Assembly (NCBI GenBank): GCA_051453625.1
Contig: JBOZIK010000001.1
Location: 261,686,738-261,750,737 of the forward strand
DNA length: 64,000 bases
Source: Welwitschia mirabilis
Lineage: Eukaryota; Gnetophyta; Gnetopsida; Welwitschiales
Direction of reading: 5' to 3'
Below the pieces are notes generated by a model. It saw only the letters and a list, made by a program, of their open reading frames with translations, did no database searches and was not told the DNA's origin. A program made the position numbers and the translations under genes. Of this stretch, positions 32,581 to 44,211 are shown piece by piece (position 1 is the stretch's first letter; every line of letters begins with the position of its first letter).

Positions 32581-34573
32581 CATAACATCATAGAGTATCT
32601 TCTAGTATGTAATTTACTCTTTTGGTTTAGCCATATATTTTATGATGGTATGCAGTACTAAAATTAAGTTTAGTACCTAAGTGGTGAAAGAAACTTTGCC
32701 AAAACTTGAATAAGAATTTTGGTTCTTGGTCAAATACTATGACTTATGGTGCATCATGTAATTTAAAAACTTCTTGCACAAATTGAAGGGTCAATTATTT
32801 AGCTATATTGGAGCTTTGAACTATAATAAAATGGGCCACCTTGATCAACCTGTCTACATAAATAAAACTTGGATCATGTTGTCTATTAGTAAGAGGTAGT
32901 TTAGTGATGAAATCCATGGATATTTCTTCCCACTTCCACTATGGTACTTCTAAAGGTTAAAGGAGTCTTGTGGATATTCCTTGAGTAGTCTTCATCTGAT
33001 AGCATATGAAATAATTATGGATGTATTCTTTTAAGTTTTCTTTTATTCTAGTTTACGAATAGTATTTTCATAGCTAAGATAATTTTTGATAAATCTGGGG
33101 TGTCCTGCATATGGGATTTCATGTAGTTTAGACATCAACTTCCTTTTCTATGGGCCTTGTGACATGCAAAAATATCATACTTTCAAGAGNNNNNNNNNNN
33201 NNNNNNNNNNNNNNNNNNNNNNNNNNNNNNNNNNNNNNNNNNNNNNNNNNNNNNNNNNNNNNNNNNNNNNNNNNNNNNNNNNNNNNNNNNNNNNNNNNNN
33301 NNNNNNNNNNNNNNNNNNNNNNNNNNNNNNNNNNNNNNNNNNNNNNNNNNNNNNNNNNNNNNNNNNNNNNNNNNNNNNNNNNNNNNNNNNNNNNNNNNNN
33401 NNNNNNNNNNNNNNNNNNNNNNNNNNNNNNNNNNNNNNNNNNNNNNNNNNNNNNNNNNNNNNNNNNNNNNNNNNNNNNNNNNNNNNNNNNNNNNNNNNNN
33501 NNNNNNNNNNNNNNNNNNNNNNNNNNNNNNNNNNNNNNNNNNNNNNNNNNNNNNNNNNNNNNNNNNNNNNNNNNNNNNNNNNNNNNNNNNNNNNNNNNNN
33601 NNNNNNNNNNNNNNNNNNNNNNNNNNNNNNNNNNNNNNNNNNNNNNNNNNNNNNNNNNNNNNNNNNNNNNNNNNNNNNNNNNNNNNNNNNNNNNNNNNNN
33701 NNNNNNNNNNNNNNNNNNNNNNNNNNNNNNNNNNNNNNNNNNNNNNNNNNNNNNNNNNNNNNNNNNNNNNNNNNNNNNNNNNNNNNNNNNNNNNNNNNNN
33801 NNNNNNNNNNNNNNNNNNNNNNNNNNNNNNNNNNNNNNNNNNNNNNNNNNNNNNNNNNNNNNNNNNNNNNNNNNNNNNNNNNNNNNNNNNNNNNNNNNNN
33901 NNNNNNNNNNNNNNNNNNNNNNNNNNNNNNNNNNNNNNNNNNNNNNNNNNNNNNNNNNNNNNNNNNNNNNNNNNNNNNNNNNNNNNNNNNNNNNNNNNNN
34001 NNNNNNNNNNNNNNNNNNNNNNNNNNNNNNNNNNNNNNNNNNNNNNNNNNNNNNNNNNNNNNNNNNNNNNNNNNNNNNNNNNNNNNNNNNNNNNNNNNNN
34101 NNNNNNNNNNNNNNNNNNNNNNNNNNNNNNNNNATCATAGTCTACACAAGGCATCTACAATTCTGTTCTTATTTCCTAAGATATACTATAATTTAAAGTT
34201 TTATTATGCAAGAAATTCACCCATCTTCTCTATCACATATTCAAAAGAGGATGTTTCTAAAAATATTCTAAACTTTTATGATCTATAATAAGAAAGAATT
34301 TACCTCCTACTAGATAATTTCTTCAAAATTTTAGAGCATGTACTATGGCTATTAGATCAAGATAATGGATGAAATAGTTGTTATTTTATTGGTCTAACTT
34401 TTGTGATTCATAGATAATCAACTAATCATCTTAGCTAAGTATAGTTCTTATTCCTTCAGTATAAGTATTAATGGTAAATATAAATGGTTTGTTCATATTT
34501 GTAATTTTGAGAATGGATTTTATTATAAGTACTAGAATTAATCTAAGAAATGCTTCCTTACATTTATCATTAA
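32581..34573 (-). pseudogene. chromovirus RNase H / integrase block, copy 2
   Basis: Second, diverged copy of 31281-32480; it carries the same integrase core (32640-32950) and RNase H end (34140-34573). A 944-N gap (33190-34133) stands where copy 1 has only about 140 bases. On the minus strand the right end joins directly to RT, so this copy continues the original pol frame; RNase H words include MNKPFIF ('F..KPF...TDA', Asp lost), YESQKLDQ and HYLDLIAIVHALKF. Confidence 0.75.
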
Positions 34574-35420
34574 AGTTAAATATGGATGTTTATTTTATTA
34601 AATCAATGAGTAGGCTACAAGTTAAGATAATCCTAGGATGAAGTTTTGATAAAATCCAGCCGATCTAATAAACTTTGAACTTGCATGATGTCCTTTAGTT
34701 TTAGCCATTTTCTTACATCTTGTATTCTAGCTAGATCAGTTCTAATTCCATTACGAAAGATAACATGTTCTAGGTAGCTAAATTTTGTCTAAAAAAGTCA
34801 CATTTGCTTAATGTGGTTTTGAAATTATGCCTAGACAAAATCTACAGAACTCATTTCATGTGTGTAAAATGATCATCTTAATTTTTGGAATATATCAGAA
34901 TATCATCTAAAAATACGATTATGAATTATATAAATAAGATTGAAAAATATCACTTATCAAATTCATAAATGTAGTTGGAGCATTTATTCAACCAAAGGGC
35001 TTACTATGAACTCATAATGTTTTTATCTTATTCTAAATACAATTTTGTAGATATCTTCATCCTTGATGTATATTTGGTGATATCTAGACTTTAAGTTGAT
35101 TTTTTAAAAGAATTTACCTCCTTAAAATTGATCCAATAAGCTACCATTTCTTTATGATGGGTACCTATATTTTATGGTTACTTTGTTTAGCTGGCTATAG
35201 TTAACACAAAGTTGTAAGGCATCATCTTTTTTCTTTATGAAGAGCTGCTTCTCCCCATGGTAATACACTAGGATGAATTTTTCATTCTAAATGTAGCTGT
35301 TCAATTTTTAGTTTCAGTTCTCTTAGTTCTATCATTGAAAATTGTTAACATGCTCAGACTATTAGTTATGCTTTATAAACTAAGTTAATTGCATGTTGTA
35401 CTTTTTTCTTGGGTGGTAGC
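34574..35420 (-). pseudogene. chromovirus reverse transcriptase
   Basis: Minus strand, from 35420 leftwards: HPSVLPWG ('RPS.SPWGAPVL'), [12 protein letters not shown] ('LN..T.KN.YPLP'), LLDQFQGGKFF, INLKSRYHQIYIKDEDIYKI, HYEFIVSPFGLINAPTTF and IVFLDDILIYSKN with an intact Leu-Asp-Asp box (34902-34910), ending at 'SFLGL..YYR+FI' (SAGFYQNFIPRI) near 34640. This is textbook chromovirus RT wording. A few stops and shifts are present. Confidence 0.9.
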
Positions 35421-36000
35421 ATATTTGAATCTTTAAATCCACTAGAGAATTCTTGTACTTCTTTTGTAGATTAAAATCTTATTTATGGTTTTTTTCCTAC
35501 ACTATAATAATAAAGACTTGTTTCCTTTTGATAGATTTTGAGATCTATTTTAGTGAAGTCAAGGATATCTTCTTATTTCTTGCTTTTTCCTTTAAGGTTC
35601 ATTGTCCAAATAAAGTTAACAATAGTAGGATGAGTTGATGAAAGTTAATTTAAATATTATATCTAATTAATAAGGAAATTTTCAAAATGACATGATGCTC
35701 TTCAATTTGAAAGACATTAGACTTATCCCTAAAATATGAATTATGAATGTTGTAATTGATGAGTAGTCTTATGTAAGAATACTATAACCTCCAACTCCTA
35801 TAGATAAATGAACTTATGCGAGATATCATTATCAACTAGGAATTAAACAAAAAAAAAACAAAATTTAACCATGTAATTCCATGATCGTATACTAATTATG
35901 AATTACACCTGTTTGGATGGTAGCATATACCCTTTGGATTGTATGACTACATTCTATAAGACTTGCATTCAACTATGCTGAGGAAAATTTAGTTTTTACA
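35421..36000 (-). pseudogene. chromovirus protease and linker
   Basis: Located between the gag zinc knuckle and RT on the minus strand, where the retropepsin belongs. The readable text is poor; LFNS near 35870 and FKLKSIMSF near 35700 are the only weak hints. The call rests mostly on position. Confidence 0.4.
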
Positions 36001-36890
36001 CTTTGATGGATAATTTTTGGCAATGTAAACCTTCTTCTGGCATTCATAATATATAAGGTTGGTTTTGTATGCCTCTCATGCCAATGGTGTGCTGGGCATG
36101 TTATGTGTCTCTACTTGTGGGTCATAAGGCTCATTCCATTAATTTTCTTCACCTTGAAGGTAATGTCTTATTTTGTGGTAGGAATCTTTAGTGGATTTAA
36201 TCTCCAAGGTGTATAATAAACTTTTGATTTTTGGTGGTAGAGTTCCAATAAAACTATTAATCAACTTCTTCTTAGTGAATTTCTTTTGAATNNNNNNNNN
36301 NNNNNNNNNNNNNNNNNNNNNNNNNNNNNNNNNNNNNNNNNNNNNNNNNNNNNNNNNNNNNNNNNNNNNNNNNNNNNNNNNNNNNNNNNNNNNNNNNNNN
36401 NNNNNNNNNNNNNNNNNNNNNNNNNNNNNNNNNNNNNNNNNNNNNNNNNNNNNNNNNNNNNNNCTTGATTATTATTCATATACATTTCTTGCAAGAAAGG
36501 TAATAGCATATGTGCATTATCCCTCTAGTGAAACATTGTAAAGATCAAAGCAGTTTTCTATTTACTGAATCCAAAAGATGCCTTTCTTACTTATTCATGA
36601 TTTACCTTCATATGTTTTTAGATTCATCATTTTAGTAATATCTTCTCCTTCATGTTGTTCTATGTTAGAGTGGTTGAATTGATTTAACAGGAAGGTTTTG
36701 ATGTTGACCTATATGTTTAGTATTCTTATCTAGATGTTTTGTAGGTTAACTACATCTATTAGATTATGTTATCCTAATGTAGAGTGTTACCATTGGAATG
36801 CCCTTGGTTTTATTCCATATGTTTATCTTCTAAATGAGAAAGGATGTTTTGTTTCATATCTCCCTTTTATAGCATTATTGTAATAATTAG
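36001..36890 (-). pseudogene. chromovirus gag
   Basis: Minus strand. 36465-36650 reads EDITKMMNLKTYEG, GIFWIQ, IENCFDLYNVSLEG and YAITFLARNVYE ('F.G+.DP..A..WL..+E..F......+....A...L...A..W'). At 36010-36051 the zinc knuckle reads YYECQKKVYIAKNY: the spacing of C-x2-C-x4-H-x4-C is kept, but first Cys, His and last Cys are all Tyr, each explained by one G-to-A or C-to-T change. A 172-N gap (36292-36463) lies inside. Confidence 0.7.
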
Positions 36891-36989
36891 GTATCTATAA
36901 TTAAATGGTAGTTAAAAAATAGTTATAAGGATTATTAATAGTTATCATAACAACCCTTGTTGATGTGGATCCCATTTTAAGGTAATTAC

Positions 36990-37860
36990 TAAGGGGTTGT
37001 ATTACCATACACACAAGTGTCACATTAGATATCCAGGTGTGATGTTAGACAAGCAAGTGCAATATTAGACATCATTATGCAACTGTGAAGTTTTATTATG
37101 AAGCATGCACACATTTTTTTGATTAGAGCAATGGGATGAATGGCATGTGCCAGGGTTTCGTTAGAGGAAGTGCAACATCATGCACTCAAGTATAACATTA
37201 GATACTAGAGTACAACATTAGAGGTAGTTATCATGAGTATGTCAAGGCATCATGGGTAGTGCTGGGGGTGAGGAACATGTCTGATGCCCAAGCATAATAT
37301 CAAACACCCAAGTGTAATGTCAAGCACTCAAGCGTGACATTGGTTGTCCAAACATGACATCAACCCTATTGTCCAAGAACCATATTATACCTGAACACAA
37401 GATTCCAGGGAATTTTCATGGGTGTTAAGCTACTATGACTTTAAGTGCAATGTTCGGCACCCAAGGATGACATCAGAAAGTTGTGTGTAATATCAAAGAT
37501 TCTTGTATAAACAGGGAAGAAATAAACAGATGGTTTTAAAGGAGGAGTGGTAGGTGTCATATTCTTAAAGAGGTAAGTGCTATGTCAAACACCCAAGTAT
37601 GACATTAGACATCAAACTAGAATGTCAGATCCCTAAGTGCAATGTTGGAAATTAGAGTGTGATGTTGAGACCTCATTACAGACCATGTTGAAAGGGTGTA
37701 GTTACCACCAAGGTTGAGCAGGACCTATCAAGACAAGTAGATGTAAAGAACAACATTAGAGACACAAATGCAACATTGGACATCTAAGTATGATGTTGGA
37801 TTTCTTAAGTGTGATGTTGGGCACTTAGAGTATGATATTGACTCTTCAAAATCTATTATT
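36990..37860. repeat. irregular minisatellite, unit about 20 bases
   Basis: Many diverged copies of a word close to CACCCAAGTGTGACATTAGA, in runs separated by unrelated sequence: 37012-37075, 37175-37230, 37280-37375, 37440-37500, 37565-37690 and 37750-37855. Examples are CAGGTGTGATGTTAGAC, CACCCAAGTGTAATGTCAAG, CTCAAGCGTGACATTGG and CTTAAGTGTGATGTTGGGC. Confidence 0.8.
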
Positions 37861-38001
37861 ATCATGGAGTAGTACTTATTTCCTAATATATTTTAATATT
37901 AATTCAACTATAATTAACTTTGATTTAATTATAGTTAACTATAGGTTAGCTACCTATGATTAACTTTACTCCTATGGTTTAGTTAACCTTGGGTCTACTA
38001 C

Positions 38002-38009
38002 TATAAATA
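38002..38009 (+). promoter_or_regulatory. TATA-like box
   Basis: CTACTATAAATACCCC context, the same wording as the probable TATA box of the Athila B LTRs (ACTATAAATACCC). It follows an A/T stretch with repeated AGTTAAC/GTTAACT words (37905-37990). Could be a promoter of the unknown insert. Confidence 0.45.
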
Positions 38010-40075
38010 CCCCATGGATCCCTCATTTCTACCTTGTTTTCCTTATAATTCATAGCTAATTTGGTAGCTTTTATTTCCCCTCTTCTTCTCTTATTCTTCA
38101 ATGTAATACCTATATTATTTCTTATTTTTTACTTTTATATACTTTGTGTAGGTCTTTTCTCAGTCTGCTTTTACTCTAAATACAAGTTATTATTTAACAT
38201 TTGTAGTTGTACTTCTTCCCAATTAAGGTATTACTCAGAGACTCTATCCTATCATTTTTTTCAAATTCTACAAATGTTAGGTCTACTAAAGTAGAAATCC
38301 AATAATGGGCCATGGAGTAGTGGTTCTCATAGATCTTTTCCTCCAAGATTCTACATCTATGTAACTTCCATTATTTCTGTGTCTGTCATCTAACTATTCT
38401 TTTTATCCTTGATTATCTATATTCCTATTTCAATTCTTGCACATCTACCATCATCCATCCTCGTCATGGTTTAGTCTATGTTTCTTAAAAAACATTAGGC
38501 TAGTTTTTAGATTAAGCCAAGATGATACTATTTCTTTTAAGATCCCTCACTCTAACAAAGGTTTTTTTTACTTCATGTCCAATTAGTTAGATGATTTTTT
38601 ATATGTGCAGGAGGTGAATACTCATCATCATGAGGTATTCACTACTAACTTTACATCCCATACTTTGAAACTTGTGGGGAACTCATGATAGGTAGGGCCT
38701 TTATACATGAATGAATGAGTGAAATTCCAACTTATATGATTTACTTATTATTATTTTTAATTCATGGGATTTCTTTGGATTGGGCTTCTATTTTATGTTT
38801 TCCTATTCTTTCTCAGTTAGCTCACTTAAAAAAATGGTAATAGGGGAAAGTGTTTTGTGTACATATCCTATTAGATTTGTATTTCTCTTCTATAGTTAAG
38901 AGTGGATTATGGCTCTTTAGATCTTCAATTATAGATTCATCTTTTAGTTTACCTCCTCATGAAATTTCTTCTCAATCCTTACTTAAGTCTTATTCTTCTT
39001 CATCTATGAAGAGTAAAGGTTTTGCAGACTATGATCCTAGAGAAACATCTTAAGGTACTTTTTCTATTTTATCTGAGGTATGGGTCTTTGCATTGGATTT
39101 TTGAATAATAAGTATTTTTTATTACTCTATTTTTATTTATTATTGTTTTGCATATGAGTAAGCCATTGTAATCCCATAACTCTTTCCATTGAAAATGTGC
39201 TAATGTTTCAAATAACCATTTAATGCCTAACAAACTTGAGAAAGAGGAGGCATCCCTTAGTTTTGCTTAGTGACATTAACTCATAGGGTATTATCTTACT
39301 TTCTTTTTTTTAAGTTAGTACAATAATTTTACTAAGAATTCTTTTTGTTTTTATTTGTTTTAAATTCCATGATTAGAGACCTTAGTCAATGATGACCTAG
39401 ATTTTACTCCATGACCTCTGAAGAATCTCTTCCTTTGAAAGCTAAGGGAATATTATATAGTATTAAGTGACTCCTTTTCTTCTATATCTTTCATTGGCCT
39501 CTTTATAAATTTGTTATTTCCTTTCTATTCTCAAAGGGAGGAGGTTCTTAATGACTTTTATGCATTAATGGATTAGAAAGATATGTCCTATGTAACCCCC
39601 TACTTTTAACTCCTAGGTTAAATTTCATCTATTACTTGCCCTTCTCTAGATCCTCCTCGTTATTTATCTATAGTTCTATAATCCATTATTAATGAACAAG
39701 GTTAAGCATCTTACCATATAGATTAGCTTTTATTAGTATTAGAAACCTTGTATCCTAAAGTTAAGGAGCTGATGGATCAGTTAGAGAAATATCAATCTCT
39801 GTCTAGCCTCTTAAATGTGTAGATCACTCATCCATCTTACTTGGATAATGTCTAAACTTATTGTCACTCCAAGATAGCAGATTTTTCATGAGACTTTAAC
39901 TGTAGCCACTTTTCTTTCTTTACTTTCCATTTCTCTTAACAACATGAATAACCCACCCTACTCTAAGACTTTTACAACTTAATTGATATGCTGGAATCCT
40001 TTTATTACATGGCTTGACATTAAGTGGATGAGTGAGAGTATATTCTTTTTTTTTTGGGGGATGCTTAAGAATTAG

Positions 40076-40423
40076 GTGGAGAATATATGCCTATTAGAGA
40101 AGAGATCACAGGAGATGCTTCCTGCATTATTCCATTTGAAGAAATTCAGGCCATTATATCATGATGGAAAGCTTTTAAAGGAGCATCTATTAGGGAAACT
40201 AGTGACATATATCACACTTTACATAAAGCTCTACAGGGGGTCATATCTCATTACTAGAGAAAATTTTATAATAGATTCTTGTTCAGTTGAAATTAGTATT
40301 GTGATGATTCCTAATCAATCTACTAGACTGAAAGTCATTTCAAGTGGTGAAAAGACTTCTATCCCAAGTGCAAAGGATTATAACCTAGTTCCATTCTCTA
40401 TGGAGGATCATCTTCCTTCTTAG
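40076..40423 (+). CDS. unrecognised open frame in the unknown insert
   Basis: Open for 115 codons with a balanced composition (LFHLKKFRPLYHDGKLLKEH, then LYRGSYLITRENFIIDSC and DYNLVPFSMEDHLPS), unlike the Phe/Ile/Tyr-rich chance frames around it. Upstream the same + strand has PKVKELMDQLEKYQSLSSLL (near 39750-39810), suggesting a longer, broken reading region. I recognise no family. It could be a captured host gene fragment or a C-terminal transposon protein. Confidence 0.3.
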   Translation: MENICLLEKRSQEMLPALFHLKKFRPLYHDGKLLKEHLLGKLVTYITLYIKLYRGSYLITRENFIIDSCSVEISIVMIPNQSTRLKVISSGEKTSIPSAKDYNLVPFSMEDHLPS

Positions 40424-40617
40424 CAGTGATTTCTAGTTTACTTCTTAAGGCATTATGCACCATGATTTTTATTTGTGGCTTGTTTCCTCCATATATCATA
40501 GCTTTTCATTATGTACTAGTTATCATTGAGCTTTCCCTTAATTTAAAAATTTCTTATTTTTAAAACCAAGTTCTTTTCTTGCTTTTCCTTGAAGTAGTAG
40601 TTTATTACTTTATTATT

Positions 40618-40630
40618 GGGTTTGATACCA
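40618..40630 (-). promoter_or_regulatory. chromovirus primer-binding site
   Basis: Minus strand TGGTATCAAACCC, two bases inside the 5' LTR, against TGGTATCAGAGCC (complement of the initiator Met tRNA 3' end): 11 of 13 match. Confidence 0.75.
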
Positions 40631-40632
40631 AA

Positions 40633-41044
40633 TGTAATTTCCCATTTTACTGTTTTAGATTACTTGGCGTAACAAAGAATACATAAGGCAATATGTTAAG
40701 ATCAATAAGAATAACAAAGAATAATATGAAAAATGTAGAATTTATTATTAGAAGTAATTGATTATATTACTTATCATTAACCAATATCCTTGGACTAGTG
40801 GTCAAAGGTAAAGACATGTACTATGACCTGAGTCCCCTTCTTGAGATCATTCGGGATTAGTTAAGGTTGTTATCAGTTACATTCACCTAGTTTATCCATC
40901 CCTACCTAATTCCATAGGCTTAATTAGCATAATAAAATAATAAATCTTTACATATTTGGATTACAACCATTCATATATTATTAATTATGCTCATTTAGCA
41001 CTTTAACATACTTATTTTATAAATAGTGAATTTAGAACATTATA
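40633..41044 (-). repeat. chromovirus 5' LTR
   Basis: Minus strand runs from TATAATGTTC to GGGAAATTACA; 412 bases against 415 in the 3' LTR. Confidence 0.85.
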
Positions 41045-41049
41045 TCAAC
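41045..41049. repeat. target-site duplication TCAAC, right copy (chromovirus)
   Basis: Matches 30059-30063. Confidence 0.75.
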
Positions 41050-41940
41050 CTTAAGGTAACTTTATATGATGATTAGAGTTAGGAGGAATGGAATGGAGAT
41101 TTCATGCCTACAATATGCACTTATAGATTTGATTGAAATTTTTTAATAAAGCACATGTTCCTCTTCAAAATCTAGATGCATAAAATGCATGGGCAGCCAT
41201 TAATGGTAAGCTCATAATAATAATTTTACATAAAATGTTAGTTTATAGAAGCAAGTTAAGTTATACCAATTATTATTCTTTATAAGATACATTATATTCA
41301 AAGAATGATCTATAATTAATTAAATTTATTATGAGCATGAATAACCTTCATCACAAAAAAGAAAAGATTCATCATCTCATAGCTTAGGTAATAGATATAA
41401 AGGTGAAGGTTGTTGAGATAGATCCAAAGAATCAAGTATACATTACTTACATCAGCTTGGTTCATTGTTGTTTAGAGGATTTATTTCTTTATAGATACAT
41501 TCTATTTTTTCATAAAAGTAATTAGCTATATAATATGAAATCTGACAAATTTAGTAAGGATCTTATTATTGTAAAATTATAATTCTTCTTTACAAGCTTG
41601 TCATCCTTTAAAGTAGCATTTAAAGTTTCTCATTTTCATGGTTCTCATAATCAACATAAGTAGTCTTTTAACACCTTTATTTCACAATAAGAATCACATC
41701 ATGATAAGCGTATGGCTCCATAGAAATAGCATACTAAGAAGCATAATCAAACTTTAGAATACTTCCAATCTTAAGAAGAATAAATATCAATGCTTATAAT
41801 GTAGAAGATAAAATCGTACCATGAACTTCTATAGGATACCTTAGGACATAATAACATCTACACCTAAGAAGAATATACTTATTAAAGAATTTGATTTCCT
41901 TAATAATATAAAGTTTATGTCAAATGCAGTCTTTGATAAC
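41050..41940 (+). pseudogene. copia gag region, heavily decayed
   Basis: Only position and weak wording support this (YSL, a stop, DTLYSKNDL near 41270-41310 resembles 'LW..L...YS..ND'). No zinc knuckle was found. Directly upstream of the copia protease. Confidence 0.35.
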
Positions 41941-42560
41941 TCTAGCTCTATGGGTATGAGTAAGTACATACTTCATGATAAGACATAGATTCTTGACATT
42001 AGTGCAACTTATCATATGACTTATTGGCATGGTTATTTTGATGACTTTATTGAAGAATCAAATTAGGATTATTTGGCATATAGAACTCTAGTTCTAGTGA
42101 AAGAATATGTTTCAGTTACTCTTAGCTTGACATCACTCTCTCCATGGATTCTTTTTCATGTTCTATATATGTATTCTTTAAGGTTTCATCTTCTATTATT
42201 TTTCACTATGATGTAAGAAGATTATTCATTTTCTATGATGAATTAATTAGTGGATATTTATAATGGAAATTAAAGTTTATTATAAAGACTACATGGATGG
42301 AAAGCTCATTTATCTTTATGATTATGTTTAGATACAAAAATTATCTCCATAATTTTCTAAGATGAGATCTCTCTCTTAATACTCTGGCATGCTTTCCTAG
42401 GACATCCAACTCCTTGCATAATGAATGTGATGTATGAGAATGGACACTGCCTTCTTTTTTCCATTACATGGGATTTTCCTTATTGTAAATCACATATAAT
42501 AAACAAAGTAACTACACAACAATTTACACAATTAAGTGGTATGTTAATTTAAAGCTTCTA
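41941..42560 (+). pseudogene. copia protease and GAG-pre-integrase domain
   Basis: At 41986-42021 the frame reads ILDISATYHMT after a stop in place of Trp, the copia protease active site 'W.LDSGA..HMT'; the Asp is kept but Ser-Gly is altered. At 42382-42420 comes LWHAFLGHPTPCI, the 'WH.RLGH' zinc-binding motif that begins the integrase of copia elements, followed by MYENGH. Confidence 0.75.
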
Positions 42561-43230
42561 ATTATTTATAGTGATCTATATGGACCTATGTTAGGTTTTA
42601 CTCTCTAAGGCCTTTATTATTTTATCTTTTTATTGATAAAAATTCCCAAATGACTTTAATATATTTCATTAGATATAAATCTCAAACTTTAAATACTTTT
42701 AAGAAGTTTAAAACTTAAGTGAAAAAGAAAACCAACTATTGGATTAAAGTCTTCCACTCAAATAATGATGATGAGTATACATCTGCTAAGTTTGTAGATT
42801 TTATTACCTCCAAAGGTATTATATTTTAGAATACCTATATTGAAATGCCTCAATAACATGGCATCACTAAATGATTTAGTAAACTATCATGGATATGGCA
42901 TGTTTCATAATATATTTCAGTAGTTGTAATACCTATCTTTAGGCTGAAGAAATGCATATATTTATGCATTTTAGTAACTGCATTAGTTGATATATTAAAA
43001 AAGGAGTATCTCAATCAAAAATGTGTTGTGTATATAAGCTAAAGTTAAACCATTTTCATGTTTTTGATTGTAAGTTCTACATCCATATTCCATGCAAACA
43101 TCATAAGAAATGTGAAGCACATGCTTACATCAACATTTTTATGGGATATCTAGTTGACAAGAAGGTTATCAATTTTATCTACTTGAGCATCATAATACCA
43201 TTATTTCTTGTGATGTCATCTTTTTAGAGA
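42561..43230 (+). pseudogene. copia integrase
   Basis: SDLYGPM near 42571 ('D..GP'), DEYTSAKFVDFITSKGI near 42770-42830 (the 'GEYTS..F..F....GI' block holding the catalytic Asp/Glu surroundings) and HGITK (42858-42872). The open piece 43021-43227 reads KLNHFHVFDCKFYIHIP, INIFMGYL and VINFIYL ('LR.FGC.AY.HIP', 'FLGYS', 'G+RL+'). The order and spacing are classic copia. Confidence 0.8.
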
Positions 43231-44211
43231 CTTTGAATATTGATTTTAAGTTTAATCCTTTAAAGCTTTATTCTTTTTCTAGACTAGTCATGATTTTGGA
43301 TGCTTAATGTCCTATGATTGAGGGAGAAGATATGGGCACTAGCTGACCTTCAATTGCTTCTATTCATATGAATTATTTGTAACCTATAGGAATTAATCAA
43401 GTTGATTTTCTAAGCATTCTTAATAATGGTTCTAAGGGTAATTTAACTAGTTTTTTAATTAAAGAAGCTAATAGTACTCAGAGAGAAAATCAACATAGTT
43501 GATTATAATCTACTCTTTTAGATGTTTGTGATGATACAAAGGGTAAAAATAAAACTAAAAATAAATCACATATAACTCATTATTATAATAACAATGAGAT
43601 TTATTTAACTTTTGATGGTAAATCAATTGCTTTAAAAGGCATCATTCTATACAATTAGTGGATCAAAGCCATAAAAGAAGAATACTATGCTCCTGTATAA
43701 AATGGTATGAGGAGTTAGTTCATAAAATTAAGGAACTTACATACTATGATGTGTTTACACTAGTACCTCATATACTACAAAACCAACAATTGATACTTAA
43801 AAAAATATAATTAATTAATAAAAGTTCTAGCATTTCTAATCTAAAATTGGATTGATAATGAGTTGATTCAAACTTATTTGTTTTTTACAATATATGCTTC
43901 ATTGACTTTTAAGTCTTTAATTAAAGTCACTCCTGATCATAGTACTATGAGATGTGTAGTACTCTTATGATCTAGTACTATAGGATGTGTAGTACATTTT
44001 TTGGTCTAGCATTATGGGATGTGTAATGCATATAATAAGTCTATCTAATATGGAATCTATGGAAGTAAATTAACTACTTATTTAATGAATTAACTCCCTC
44101 ATATGGTACTTGCTTTGAGGATGTTTTATTATAGGCCATATTCCCATGGTTTTTTCTTCAGCACTATAATTTTTCCTTAGAAGATAGCATATTTCCACAT
44201 TGAGGGAAGAA
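43231..44211 (+). pseudogene. copia RT remnant, mostly deleted, and 3' untranslated end
   Basis: 43660-43760 may be the RT start ('W..A+..E...L..N.TW.LV.LP'), but the RT core with its Asp-Asp box was not found: the distance to the 3' LTR is only about 450 bases. A triple repeat lies at 43940-44033. The purine run TTGAGGGAAGAA (44199-44211) in front of the 3' LTR is a plausible polypurine tract. Confidence 0.45.
43940..44033. repeat. three tandem units of 33-34 bases
   Basis: Units start at 43940, 43973 and 44007, each with TAG(T/C)A(C/T)TAT.(A/G)GATGTGTA(G/A)T. A perfect palindrome ATAGTACTAT occurs in unit 1. Confidence 0.8.

Larger units (their letters stand above)
36891..40617. other. unexplained 3.7-kb segment inside the chromovirus
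   Basis: It lies between gag and the primer-binding site, where a chromovirus normally has a leader of a few hundred bases or less. It contains irregular 20-base repeats (36990-37860), a TATA-like box (TATAAATA at 38002-38009, + strand) followed by a T/C-rich stretch, and three short + strand open frames (38061-38294, 38850-39053, 40076-40423) with no recognised domain. It may be an independent insertion such as an LTR-element fragment or a non-autonomous element. I could not find matching ends or a target duplication. Confidence 0.5.
30064..41044 (-). mobile_element. gypsy chromovirus, minus strand, nested in the copia element
   Basis: LTRs 30064-30478 (3') and 40633-41044 (5'), primer-binding site 40618-40630, polypurine tract 30479-30492, gag-protease-RT-RNaseH-integrase-chromodomain-like end on the minus strand, and target duplication TCAAC. 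The total of 11 kb is double the usual chromovirus length because of a duplicated RNaseH-integrase block and an unexplained segment of 3.7 kb between primer-binding site and gag. Confidence 0.85.

Noticed and set aside
36990-37860. CRISPR-like array
   Set aside because: Units are too diverged, spacing is irregular, there are no uniform spacers, and the setting is a plant retrotransposon.
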